Of a stretch of DNA of 7,244 bases, positions 1-5,451 are shown one piece after another. The position numbers and the translations under genes were made by a program. The stretch is from an uncultured bacterium (GTDB lineage: Bacteria > CALINM01): positions 1-7,244 of the forward strand of contig CALINM010000212.1 in the NCBI GenBank assembly GCA_938045315.1, written 5' to 3'. The notes below the pieces were generated by a model, which was given only the letters and a program-made list of their open reading frames with translations, did not search any database and was not told the origin of the DNA. The stretch's first letter is position 1. Each line of letters starts with the position of its first letter.

Positions 1-546
1 TATGAAGATGATGAATTATTTATAAAAGCAATTGAACTGAATCATAAAATACCAGTGCTATCATTTCTCTTAAAAGAAAAGAGACGAATTAACGTAAGAA
101 AGGATGTATTAAATGAATTAAAGTTAAAACCAGGCCCATGGCTTTCAGAACTAAAAAAAATTGTAGTAAATAATCGACAATCAGAAAACACCAATATATA
201 TGTTCCTGAGAAAGGATATATGCCTGTTTCTCAATTAATTGAGACACTTTTACTTATAAACAAAGGGGAGTCAATAGCATATATAACTGATATAATTTAC
301 TCCAAAAAAAATGTTACAAAAATCAGAGAACATTTTTATGAACCAGATATTCTTTTTTGCGAGGCTTTTTTTTCATCTGAAGATTCTAAACGGGCAAGGG
401 AAAGATATCATCTTACAGCTAAGGAAACATTAGAGATTTCAAAACTGATTAAAGCAAAAAAACTTATTATTTTCCACTTTTCACCAAGATACAAAGGTAA
501 GTTTAAAAAAATATATAAAGAAGCAGGTTTTTATAACGATTTATAG
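1..546 (+). CDS. Ribonuclease Z-like MBL-fold hydrolase, C-terminal part (5' end outside window)
   Basis: The frame is open from base 1 to the TAG at 544-546, giving 181 residues with no start, so the gene begins upstream and the GTG at 55 is probably internal. Counting from base 1, visible landmarks are NHKIP (14-18), a KPGPWL segment (about 42-48), YITD with a candidate metal-bridging Asp97, FCEAFF (119-124), RYHLTA with His137, and HFSPRY with His159. The last two and the preceding E-A-F element match the C-terminal metal-binding half of RNase Z (tRNA 3' endonuclease, rnz/elaC) and close relatives. RNase Z trims the 3' trailer of precursor tRNAs in the cytoplasm using two zinc ions. The N-terminal HxHxDH motif that would confirm a metallo-beta-lactamase enzyme is outside the window. 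A related MBL hydrolase with another substrate is possible. No functional link to the converging minus-strand genes is apparent. Confidence 0.75.
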   Translation, partial: YEDDELFIKAIELNHKIPVLSFLLKEKRRINVRKDVLNELKLKPGPWLSELKKIVVNNRQSENTNIYVPEKGYMPVSQLIETLLLINKGESIAYITDIIYSKKNVTKIREHFYEPDILFCEAFFSSEDSKRARERYHLTAKETLEISKLIKAKKLIIFHFSPRYKGKFKKIYKEAGFYNDL

Positions 547-570
547 GGTCGGAACCGCAAAATCCGACCC
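546..570. repeat. GC-rich inverted repeat between convergent genes
   Basis: Perfect 8-bp arms GGGTCGGA (546-553) and TCCGACCC (563-570) flank a 9-base loop, followed by further C residues that make a run of eight (568-575). The left arm starts on the last base of the RNase Z-like stop codon, and the lipoprotein gene ends 17 bases to the right on the opposite strand. Neither side has a T tract, so it is not a standard rho-independent terminator, though it could still stop converging transcripts. A REP-like dispersed palindrome is an alternative. Its GC content stands out from the surroundings. Confidence 0.5.
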
Positions 571-586
571 CCCCCTAATAATTAAA

Positions 587-766
587 TTACTTCTTTTCTG
601 CTGGTGCTGGAGCAGGTGCTGGTGCAGCTTTAGAAGTTGACGGCTGCTGAACTGCTGGAGCAGGTGCTGGTGCAGGAGCAGGAGCTTCTTCTTTTTTCTG
701 ACAGGCAACAAGTGCCATTGTAGCAATAATTACGGCCAGCACGGATGATGCAATCAGTTTTTTCAT
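587..766 (-). CDS. Small Ala/Pro-repeat lipoprotein
   Basis: This 59-residue gene starts with ATG at 766 (minus strand), preceded by a GGGAGGTG Shine-Dalgarno at about 774-781, and ends with TAA at 589-587. Residues 1-21 form a lipoprotein signal: Met-Lys-Lys, a hydrophobic stretch (4-20), then the lipobox LVAC with Cys22 as the lipidated residue. The mature part of 38 residues begins CQKKEE and holds two Ala-Pro tracts (28-38 and 47-56) split by a Gln/Ser/Thr linker, ending in EKK. Such Ala/Pro stretches usually form an extended, flexible tether, so a membrane-anchored periplasmic peptide is likely; the function is unknown. It lies downstream of the cooS terminator in the same orientation, and no clear promoter of its own is visible. 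Start and lipobox are well supported. Confidence 0.8.
   Translation of the reverse strand: MKKLIASSVLAVIIATMALVACQKKEEAPAPAPAPAPAVQQPSTSKAAPAPAPAPAEKK
605..675. repeat. Direct repeat encoding the Ala-Pro tracts of the lipoprotein
   Basis: Bases 605-627 and 653-675 are identical over 23 nt, with a period of 48 nt (16 codons, in frame). Both encode alternating Ala and Pro. Recombination or slippage between the copies would add or remove 16 residues without breaking the frame, so the tract may vary in length between strains. Confidence 0.8.
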
Positions 767-793
767 TTTTTTTCACCTCCCTTATCTTTAAGT

Positions 794-827
794 AAAAAAG
801 GCTGAGGAGTCATTACCCCTCAGCCTT
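794..827 (-). terminator. Rho-independent terminator of the cooS transcript
   Basis: Perfect 10-bp arms AAGGCTGAGG (798-807) and CCTCAGCCTT (818-827) enclose a 10-base loop. Read on the minus strand, the stem is followed directly by a T tract (complement of 794-799). It lies 24 bases beyond the stop codon of the 60-residue gene, so it should end the cooS transcript. It also sits about 30 bases before the lipoprotein start, so expression of that gene would need read-through or a promoter not recognised here. Confidence 0.85.
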
Positions 828-850
828 AATTTTAGGATAATTTTAACAAT

Positions 851-1033
851 TTATTTTTTTTCCGCTCCAGGGCTAAAAATATTACCACATTTTATTTCAG
901 GCTTAATTTGCTCGTGCACTTTAGGCCTGATTACCTCAAGCACAAACTTTAGAGCGGCATCTTTATCGCTATCCTCATAAATGGTTTCAATTAATTGTTG
1001 TTCTTTCTCATCAAGTGTAATATTAGCTTTCAT
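851..1033 (-). CDS. Small protein of unknown function downstream of cooS
   Basis: This 60-residue product starts at ATG 1033 (minus strand) after an AGGAGG Shine-Dalgarno at about 1039-1044, which overlaps the cooS stop codon at 1043-1045. The genes are 9 bases apart, so translational coupling in one operon is likely, and the terminator lies 24 bases downstream. The protein is soluble and charged, with no signal peptide or membrane segment. Residues 7-42 look like two amphipathic helices separated near Asp21-Asp25, with Arg36-Pro37 near the end. A short tail carries the only cysteine (Cys49, in KCGN) and ends AEKK. I do not recognise a family. It has too few cysteines to be the ferredoxin CooF and no P-loop, so it is not CooC. 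Position suggests an accessory or regulatory partner of the dehydrogenase, which is inference only. Confidence 0.75.
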   Translation of the reverse strand: MKANITLDEKEQQLIETIYEDSDKDAALKFVLEVIRPKVHEQIKPEIKCGNIFSPGAEKK

Positions 1034-1042
1034 AAAAACCTC

Positions 1043-2977
1043 CTATTTTAGCTCTCTTCTGTCAGCCATATCAAAGAGTTTTCTTTCTTTCTTCTGATGA
1101 ATATTAAGGGCAACCCTTTTTTGATTAATGTGATCAATCATCATCGCCGCAATTTTAGACGCTTCCGTTGCAAAACCCCATTTCCCACCAAGGTCATTTG
1201 CAATTTCATCAAATAAATATTGATGAAATTTAGTCCCTTCAATTGTTGGGAATGTTACACCAAATACTGTAAACACACCAGAGCCCACAAAGTATTGTCC
1301 TATAGCAACAGCTTTTTCACTCATATATTCTGGCGCTGCCCCCGCTGCTGGGATGTCAGCAATATCCTCACCTAAACCACCCTCAGCAATTATGTTGCAT
1401 GCTGCGATAAGAATTCTACTATTATCAACACAGGATCCTGCATGTAAAACAGGTGGGATTCCAACAGCTTCACATACCTCTCTAAGCCCAGCACCAGCAT
1501 ACTTATATGCTGCTTCAGGTGTCATAAAACCAGCCTTACCACAAGCAGTGGCTGAACAACCTGTTTGGACAACAAGTATGTCATTTGCTAGAAGCTCTTC
1601 AACAAGCGCTAAATGAACCGCATCATGCTTAACCCTGGGATTATTGCAACCCACTACACCAGCTATACCTCTAATTCTACCGTTTATAATGTTATCATTT
1701 AAAGGACGGAAGGAACTTCTAAAGCTGCCACCTAACATATACTCTATTGACTCATTACCAAATCCAACCACAAGCTCTTGAGTCTTTTTGGGTATATGCA
1801 CTTTATCTTTTATTCTCTTCGTAAAATTATCACATGCAAGCTTTAAGATTGCCTTAGCGCCTTCGATTGGATGATGATCATCAAATTCAATATAAGTTGA
1901 ATCTGTAATTTTACATCTTGGGTTTGTAGTGATAAAAGAAGTGTGATAACATTTTGCAACCTCTGCTAATCCCTGCATAATGCACTGTACATCCACTACC
2001 ATAGCTTCAACTGCCCCAGTTATAACAGCAGCTTCAGTCTGCATAAAGTTACCACCATATTTTACCCCGTGCCTTACGAGAAGTTCAGCACCAGAGCAAC
2101 ACATGCCGACTACATTAATACCCTTTGCCCCCTTCGACTTAGCATAATCTACTAAACTTGGGTCTTGGGCAACAGCTAAAATAGCTTCTGCAAGAACTGG
2201 CTCATGACCATGTATTATAACATTAACCATATCTTCTTTTAGGACACCTAAGTCAATTTCAGATCTAACAGGCATCTGGGTCCCAAACATTATATCCTGT
2301 AAATCTGACGCAATCATAGAGCCCCCCCAACCATCGCAAAGGGCAGTTCTTGTGGCGGCGAGAATAATGTTTTTATAGTCCTGATCAACACCCATATGGG
2401 TTCTATGCATTAATTCCATCACTTCCCTTTGAATACCCCTTGGAACAACACCCATTTTTCTCCATATTTCCTGCCTTTTTTTAGGAGCCCACTTAATGTG
2501 AGAAATCTCTCCTTCCTGTTGTGTGAAATTTTTTAGATAAAGTTCCCCCACATCAACTGCTACATCTTTTACAGAACGTCCTTCTGTTGGGATACCATTT
2601 CTTTTTGCCACTGCCCAAAGCTTTTTTTCATCCTTGATCTGATAACCTTGAACCTCACCTTTAGCAGCTGCTAAAAAAACATAAGTTGTTGTAAGAGCAT
2701 GGTCGCAATGTGATGCTGTCCCTGAAGCAACCATTCTGGCAAAATTCCTTGCCTGAATAGTATTTATATCAGCACCACACACTCCAAGTCCACTTCCATC
2801 TTTTGGGTTCAATCTGCATGGTCCCATAAAGCAATGCTTACAACAGGCAGATACAGCACCTATTGGACAGGCTTTAACTTTTTCAGCTCTATCAAAGGCT
2901 GTTTCAATTTTCTCATTAGCTGCTTTGTTAAGCAACTCAGCAGTTGTTGGTGATACTGTTTTTGGATGTTCTGACAT
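1043..2977 (-). CDS. cooS: Anaerobic carbon monoxide dehydrogenase, catalytic subunit CooS
   Basis: This 644-residue protein is a full-length Ni-Fe CO dehydrogenase (CO + H2O to CO2 + 2 H+ + 2 e-), normally a cytoplasmic homodimer. Near the N-terminus, Cys37 and Cys45 fit the inter-subunit D-cluster, and Cys46, Cys49, Cys54 and Cys67 fit the B-cluster. The active-site C-cluster ligands are present: a His in HGH (256-258), Cys294 (GMCC), Cys332 (VQC), Cys444 (VVGC), Cys474 (QTGC) and Cys516 (GSC). Lys555 in SEKAVAIG matches the catalytic lysine. The proton-relay histidines differ from the textbook pattern: His90 and His93 are kept, but the next two positions at three-residue spacing are Thr96 and Tyr99. 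The start ATG has a GGGGG-type Shine-Dalgarno 5-9 bases upstream. It is the first gene of its operon. No cooF (ferredoxin), cooC (nickel insertion ATPase) or acetyl-CoA synthase gene is in the window, so the electron acceptor is not shown. Confidence 0.97.
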   Translation of the reverse strand: MSEHPKTVSPTTAELLNKAANEKIETAFDRAEKVKACPIGAVSACCKHCFMGPCRLNPKDGSGLGVCGADINTIQARNFARMVASGTASHCDHALTTTYVFLAAAKGEVQGYQIKDEKKLWAVAKRNGIPTEGRSVKDVAVDVGELYLKNFTQQEGEISHIKWAPKKRQEIWRKMGVVPRGIQREVMELMHRTHMGVDQDYKNIILAATRTALCDGWGGSMIASDLQDIMFGTQMPVRSEIDLGVLKEDMVNVIIHGHEPVLAEAILAVAQDPSLVDYAKSKGAKGINVVGMCCSGAELLVRHGVKYGGNFMQTEAAVITGAVEAMVVDVQCIMQGLAEVAKCYHTSFITTNPRCKITDSTYIEFDDHHPIEGAKAILKLACDNFTKRIKDKVHIPKKTQELVVGFGNESIEYMLGGSFRSSFRPLNDNIINGRIRGIAGVVGCNNPRVKHDAVHLALVEELLANDILVVQTGCSATACGKAGFMTPEAAYKYAGAGLREVCEAVGIPPVLHAGSCVDNSRILIAACNIIAEGGLGEDIADIPAAGAAPEYMSEKAVAIGQYFVGSGVFTVFGVTFPTIEGTKFHQYLFDEIANDLGGKWGFATEASKIAAMMIDHINQKRVALNIHQKKERKLFDMADRRELK

Positions 2978-2995
2978 ACTATCCCCCTTTAAAAA

Positions 2996-3014
2996 ATTAA
3001 GTTTTAGACTTAAT
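2996..3014. promoter_or_regulatory. Palindromic candidate operator at the cooS transcription start
   Basis: ATTAAGT (2996-3002) and ACTTAAT (3008-3014) form a perfect 7-5-7 inverted repeat. It begins about where transcription from the predicted cooS promoter should start (near 3014) and runs into the leader, the usual position of a repressor site. A third ATTAAGT lies at 3039-3045, overlapping the predicted -35 box. It does not match the published CooA (TGTCG-N6-CGACA) or FNR (TTGAT-N4-ATCAA) consensus. The arms are AT-rich in an AT-rich region, so chance is not excluded. Confidence 0.45.
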
Positions 3015-3020
3015 CTTTAA

Positions 3021-3048
3021 ACTATATTACTTTCTAAAATTAAGTCAA
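3021..3048 (-). promoter_or_regulatory. Predicted sigma-70-type promoter of cooS
   Basis: On the minus strand, TTGACT (complement of 3043-3048) and TATAGT (complement of 3021-3026) are separated by 16 bases. Each box differs from consensus at one position. Transcription would start near 3014, leaving a leader of about 36 nt before the cooS ATG. Confidence 0.6.
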
Positions 3049-3089
3049 GTAAAAATATCATTTTAATTATTTTACTCTCTTTATTAATT

Positions 3090-3160
3090 TTTGCAAAAAA
3101 TTTTTTTATTCCGCTAATTGCGAATTTGCTAAAAAAATTTTCTATTTTCGCCAAAAGGCG
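3090..3160. repeat. Two imperfect A/T-tract units in the divergent intergenic region
   Basis: Two units start with TTTGC at 3090 and 3125, about 35 bases apart. Each continues into an A tract joined to a T tract (3095-3107 and 3131-3140), then ATT and a short GC-containing inverted repeat, the clearer being CGCC-AAAA-GGCG at 3149-3160. Such tracts are often curved. The rest of the 357-base gap between cooS and the first pilin (2978-3334), apart from the two promoters and the palindrome, is low-complexity AT-rich sequence in which I see no gene or RNA. Confidence 0.35.
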
Positions 3161-3278
3161 TAAACTTAATGACACAACTTTTTTTCCTTATAATTATAAC
3201 TTATTGAAAATAAATGAAATATTTTATCTGTTAAATTTTTAATTTAATAAAAAAAAGCTGGCATAAAATTTTCTTATA

Positions 3279-3308
3279 TTGACAATACCAGTAGAATTAG
3301 GATAAAAT
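3279..3308 (+). promoter_or_regulatory. Predicted sigma-70-type promoter of the pilus operon
   Basis: A consensus TTGACA (3279-3284) lies 18 bases ahead of TAAAAT (3303-3308). Transcription would start near 3315, giving a leader of only about 20 nt that contains the AAGGAGGT ribosome site at 3323-3330, five bases before the pilin ATG. The leader is too short for a riboswitch. Confidence 0.65.
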
Positions 3309-3334
3309 TAATTCAAAAAAAAAAGGAGGTAAGT

Positions 3335-3799
3335 ATGAAGTGTAAAGTTTTATTAATGATTGCTTTAGTTGTGATCGTATCCTTAAGCTCAAATGCTTTC
3401 GGAGCTGACACAGGTACAGTAAACATTAATGCTACAGTTGTGGGCACGTGCAAGTTTACTACTAATACTGCTAACATTAGTGTTACTCTTGATCCATCAG
3501 TGGGTGGCCCTGTTACAGGAAGTGGTTCTCTTGTTTTTTGGTGCACAAAAAATGCCAGCTACACAGTAACAGATGATGATGGATTATATGAGACAGGTCC
3601 TAATGCAAACAGAGTTTATAATTCTTCGGCTAGTGAGTACATACCCTATACTTTTACCTATACTCCAACATCAGGCACAGGTAGTGGTCCTCAAAATACA
3701 ATAACACTAACTTTAACAGCAAGTTTTGCACAAACAGATTATGAAAATGCTGCAGCAGGAACATATTCAGATACAGTAACAATAACTGTAAATCCATAA
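3335..3799 (+). CDS. Spore coat U-type (archaic chaperone-usher) pilin, first copy
   Basis: This 154-residue protein has a Sec signal peptide (Lys2 and Lys4, hydrophobic 5-19, likely cleavage after FGA at Ala24). The mature part of about 130 residues is rich in Thr, Ser, Asn and Gly and in alternating beta patterns. It begins GTVNINATV, an alternating hydrophobic stretch of the kind used as donor strand in pilus assembly. Cys39 and Cys70 probably form the disulfide typical of the SCPU family (CsuA/B-like pilins). It ends GTYSDTVTITVNP, the family's usual closing strand. It should be secreted, capped by the chaperone encoded downstream and polymerised by the usher. It is first in its operon with by far the best ribosome site there (AAGGAGGT), which fits a major, abundant subunit. 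Function is inferred from family pattern and neighbours; major versus minor status is inference. Confidence 0.85.
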   Translation: MKCKVLLMIALVVIVSLSSNAFGADTGTVNINATVVGTCKFTTNTANISVTLDPSVGGPVTGSGSLVFWCTKNASYTVTDDDGLYETGPNANRVYNSSASEYIPYTFTYTPTSGTGSGPQNTITLTLTASFAQTDYENAAAGTYSDTVTITVNP

Positions 3800-3806
3800 T
3801 TATTTT

Positions 3807-4313
3807 ATGGATAAATACTTTTTAAAGAGGGCAACTGCCCTCTTCATTTTTTTATTTACATTATTTTTTTTAAAGCAAAACTTGTTTGCTGCACAGGGTA
3901 CAGTAAATATTAATGCTAATTTAGTCTCTGGTTTAACATGCTGGTTTAATACAAGTAATGCAACCATAAATCTTGGGGATCTAATTCCTGGTAGTAATCT
4001 TGATATTACATCATCAGCTACTTTAAGGTTTAGGTGCTTTGCAGTAGGAACTCTTGTTTATTCAATAACCGATGATGATGGACTTCATGAACCTTCACCT
4101 GGCTTACATAGGCTAAAACATATTACAGATAATGAATATATTAATTACGAGTTCGATTATAATCCAAAAAGTGAGACTATAGTTGGACCGCCCTGGAGGA
4201 TAATCAGAATACAGAGAACCTTGAATATTACGGTTACAGTACCTCATAATTCTTATCAAAATGCATCGGTGGGGAATTATTTCGATGTTGTGACCTTAAC
4301 TTTACTACCATAA
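3807..4313 (+). CDS. Spore coat U-type pilin, second copy
   Basis: This 168-residue paralogue of the preceding pilin lies 7 bases after its stop codon. It has a strongly hydrophobic signal peptide (about 9-29, likely cleavage after FAA at Ala29), then QGTVNINANLV, nearly the same mature N-terminus as its neighbour. Cys45 and Cys77 correspond to that pilin's cysteine pair. Shared internal motifs are TDDDGL, an E-Y-I element, and the ending with YQNASVGNY followed by DVVTLTLLP. It is longer and more basic, with extra Arg/His residues around 100-140. No Shine-Dalgarno precedes ATG 3807, so translation probably depends on ribosomes ending the first pilin, giving lower yield. A minor, adaptor or tip-proximal subunit is a reasonable guess, but the order within the pilus cannot be read from sequence. 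Confidence 0.82.
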   Translation: MDKYFLKRATALFIFLFTLFFLKQNLFAAQGTVNINANLVSGLTCWFNTSNATINLGDLIPGSNLDITSSATLRFRCFAVGTLVYSITDDDGLHEPSPGLHRLKHITDNEYINYEFDYNPKSETIVGPPWRIIRIQRTLNITVTVPHNSYQNASVGNYFDVVTLTLLP

Positions 4314-4353
4314 ATAATTTTCCTTTCACATCTTTTTATGGTAATATTGTCTT

Positions 4354-5451
4354 ATGCAAATTAGTTCTTGTTATCTTTTCTACAGATTGAAAAAACGTTT
4401 AATCGGTGAGCTACTTTTAACAGGAAAATTTATTAGTAAAGATGTCTTAGATAAAGCACTAGAAGAACAAAGAATAAACAACAAACTTATTGGTGAATTA
4501 CTTGTCGAACTGGGAGCTCTTTCAAAAGAAGAGCTAAATATAGTACTAAAATTTCAAGAGAATTTATCAACCCCTAAAGAGGCAATCAAATTTGCTGGTG
4601 GTATAAGAAAAAAGTTAGGTGAGCTTTTACTTGAAGTTGCTAAGATTAGTGAGAATGATCTTGAAGAAGTTCTATCTGTCCAAAAAATTTCGGGACGTAA
4701 AATTGGTGAAATTTTACTTGAAAAAGGATTAATAACTGAAAAGGAACTTAAGGCTGTTCTTCTATTTCAGAAGATTCAAGAGGAAAAACATGCACCTGAA
4801 AAAATTAAATTGGGGGAGCTGCTTTTAAGTCTTAATGTTATAACTCAAGAACAATTAGAGAGTGCATTAAAAATACAAAGAAACAATCCAGAAAAGAAGT
4901 TGGGAGAAATCTTAATTGAGTCAGGTTATGCTAAAAAGGATGATATTGAACGGGGTTTAAAGTTACAGCAAAAATTGGCTACAATTGCCCTTTCTACAAT
5001 TATTAACTTCTCCACTGATTTTTTAATAAATGAATTACCTGCAAGAGAACTACAACCACCAGCAACTAAAAAGGCACAGATTCAAATAACTGCTGAAGTA
5101 AAAAGCTACGCAAAAATTAATCTCACAAAGCAGGTAAATGAATTTATAATAAAGGAGAACCATATTAATAAAGGCTTTATTGATTTAGAAGATGTTACAT
5201 ATTTAATGATTTCCACAAACAATAAATCACTATTTTTAGTTTTTGAGGGTTTCTCCAAAGACATAATAGAAGAAGTGGAAATCTTTGGATTAGGGGAACC
5301 AGTAAAAATTGGTCCCCATGGTGGTATGATTCTAATTAAAGATATACCCAAAAGATCACAATTTAACCTATCATATAGGATAAGAATTTCAAAAAATGCG
5401 AGGGTAGGAACCTATGCTTGGCCGTATACTATTTCTGTTGCTCCTTTTTAG
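4354..5451 (+). CDS. MshEN-like repeat protein fused to a pilus-associated beta domain
   Basis: This 365-residue protein has two parts. Residues 15-206 contain six repeats of the pattern L-G-E-(L/I)-L-L-x-x-G-x-(I/L)-(S/T)-x4-L-x3-L-x2-Q, with closing glutamines at 39, 68, 110, 139, 175 and 205. Spacings of 29, 29 and 30 within pairs suggest three pairs, resembling MshEN (type II secretion ATPase N-terminal) domains that can bind cyclic-di-GMP. Residues 207-230 are moderately hydrophobic. Residues 240-365 are beta-rich and end with SYRIRISKNARVGTYAWP and a final beta strand, reminiscent of secreted domains encoded near spore-coat-U pilins. No signal peptide or convincing membrane helix is visible, although its neighbours have signal peptides. 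The gene lies 40 bases after the second pilin and overlaps the chaperone gene by 38 bases. Neither ATG 4354 nor an in-frame TTG at 4387 (giving MKKRLIGELL) has a good ribosome site. Cytoplasmic location and ligand binding are inference. Confidence 0.8.
   Translation: MQISSCYLFYRLKKRLIGELLLTGKFISKDVLDKALEEQRINNKLIGELLVELGALSKEELNIVLKFQENLSTPKEAIKFAGGIRKKLGELLLEVAKISENDLEEVLSVQKISGRKIGEILLEKGLITEKELKAVLLFQKIQEEKHAPEKIKLGELLLSLNVITQEQLESALKIQRNNPEKKLGEILIESGYAKKDDIERGLKLQQKLATIALSTIINFSTDFLINELPARELQPPATKKAQIQITAEVKSYAKINLTKQVNEFIIKENHINKGFIDLEDVTYLMISTNNKSLFLVFEGFSKDIIEEVEIFGLGEPVKIGPHGGMILIKDIPKRSQFNLSYRIRISKNARVGTYAWPYTISVAPF

Noticed and set aside
541-726. Minus-strand frame of 61 codons rich in Leu, Gln and His
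   Set aside because: It is an alternate frame of the lipoprotein gene's repeat. The lipoprotein frame has a Shine-Dalgarno, signal peptide and lipobox, and this one has none.
1353-1616. Plus-strand open frame of 87 codons
   Set aside because: It lies wholly inside cooS, antisense to highly conserved C-cluster coding sequence.
2978-3060. CooA or FNR binding site at the cooS promoter
   Set aside because: No TGTCG-N6-CGACA or TTGAT-N4-ATCAA match is present; the palindrome there has a different sequence and spacing.
3259-3274. Possible sigma-54 promoter (TGGCAT followed by TTTTC)
   Set aside because: The -24 element is fair but the -12 GC is missing, and a better sigma-70-type promoter lies just downstream at 3279-3308.
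3049-3334. Cyclic-di-GMP (GEMM) riboswitch upstream of the pilus operon, suggested by the MshEN-like gene
   Set aside because: The region is low-complexity AT-rich sequence without the conserved GEMM core or stable paired helices, and the predicted leader is only about 20 nt.
3313-3546. Minus-strand open frame of 77 codons opposite the first pilin
   Set aside because: It runs through the pilin signal peptide and Shine-Dalgarno on the opposite strand and has no recognisable protein features.
4338-4364. ATG at 4338 as a start for the fusion gene
   Set aside because: It is in another frame and reaches a stop after eight codons.
5106-5351. Minus-strand open frame of 81 codons
   Set aside because: It is antisense to the beta domain of the MshEN-like fusion, with no ribosome site or family resemblance.
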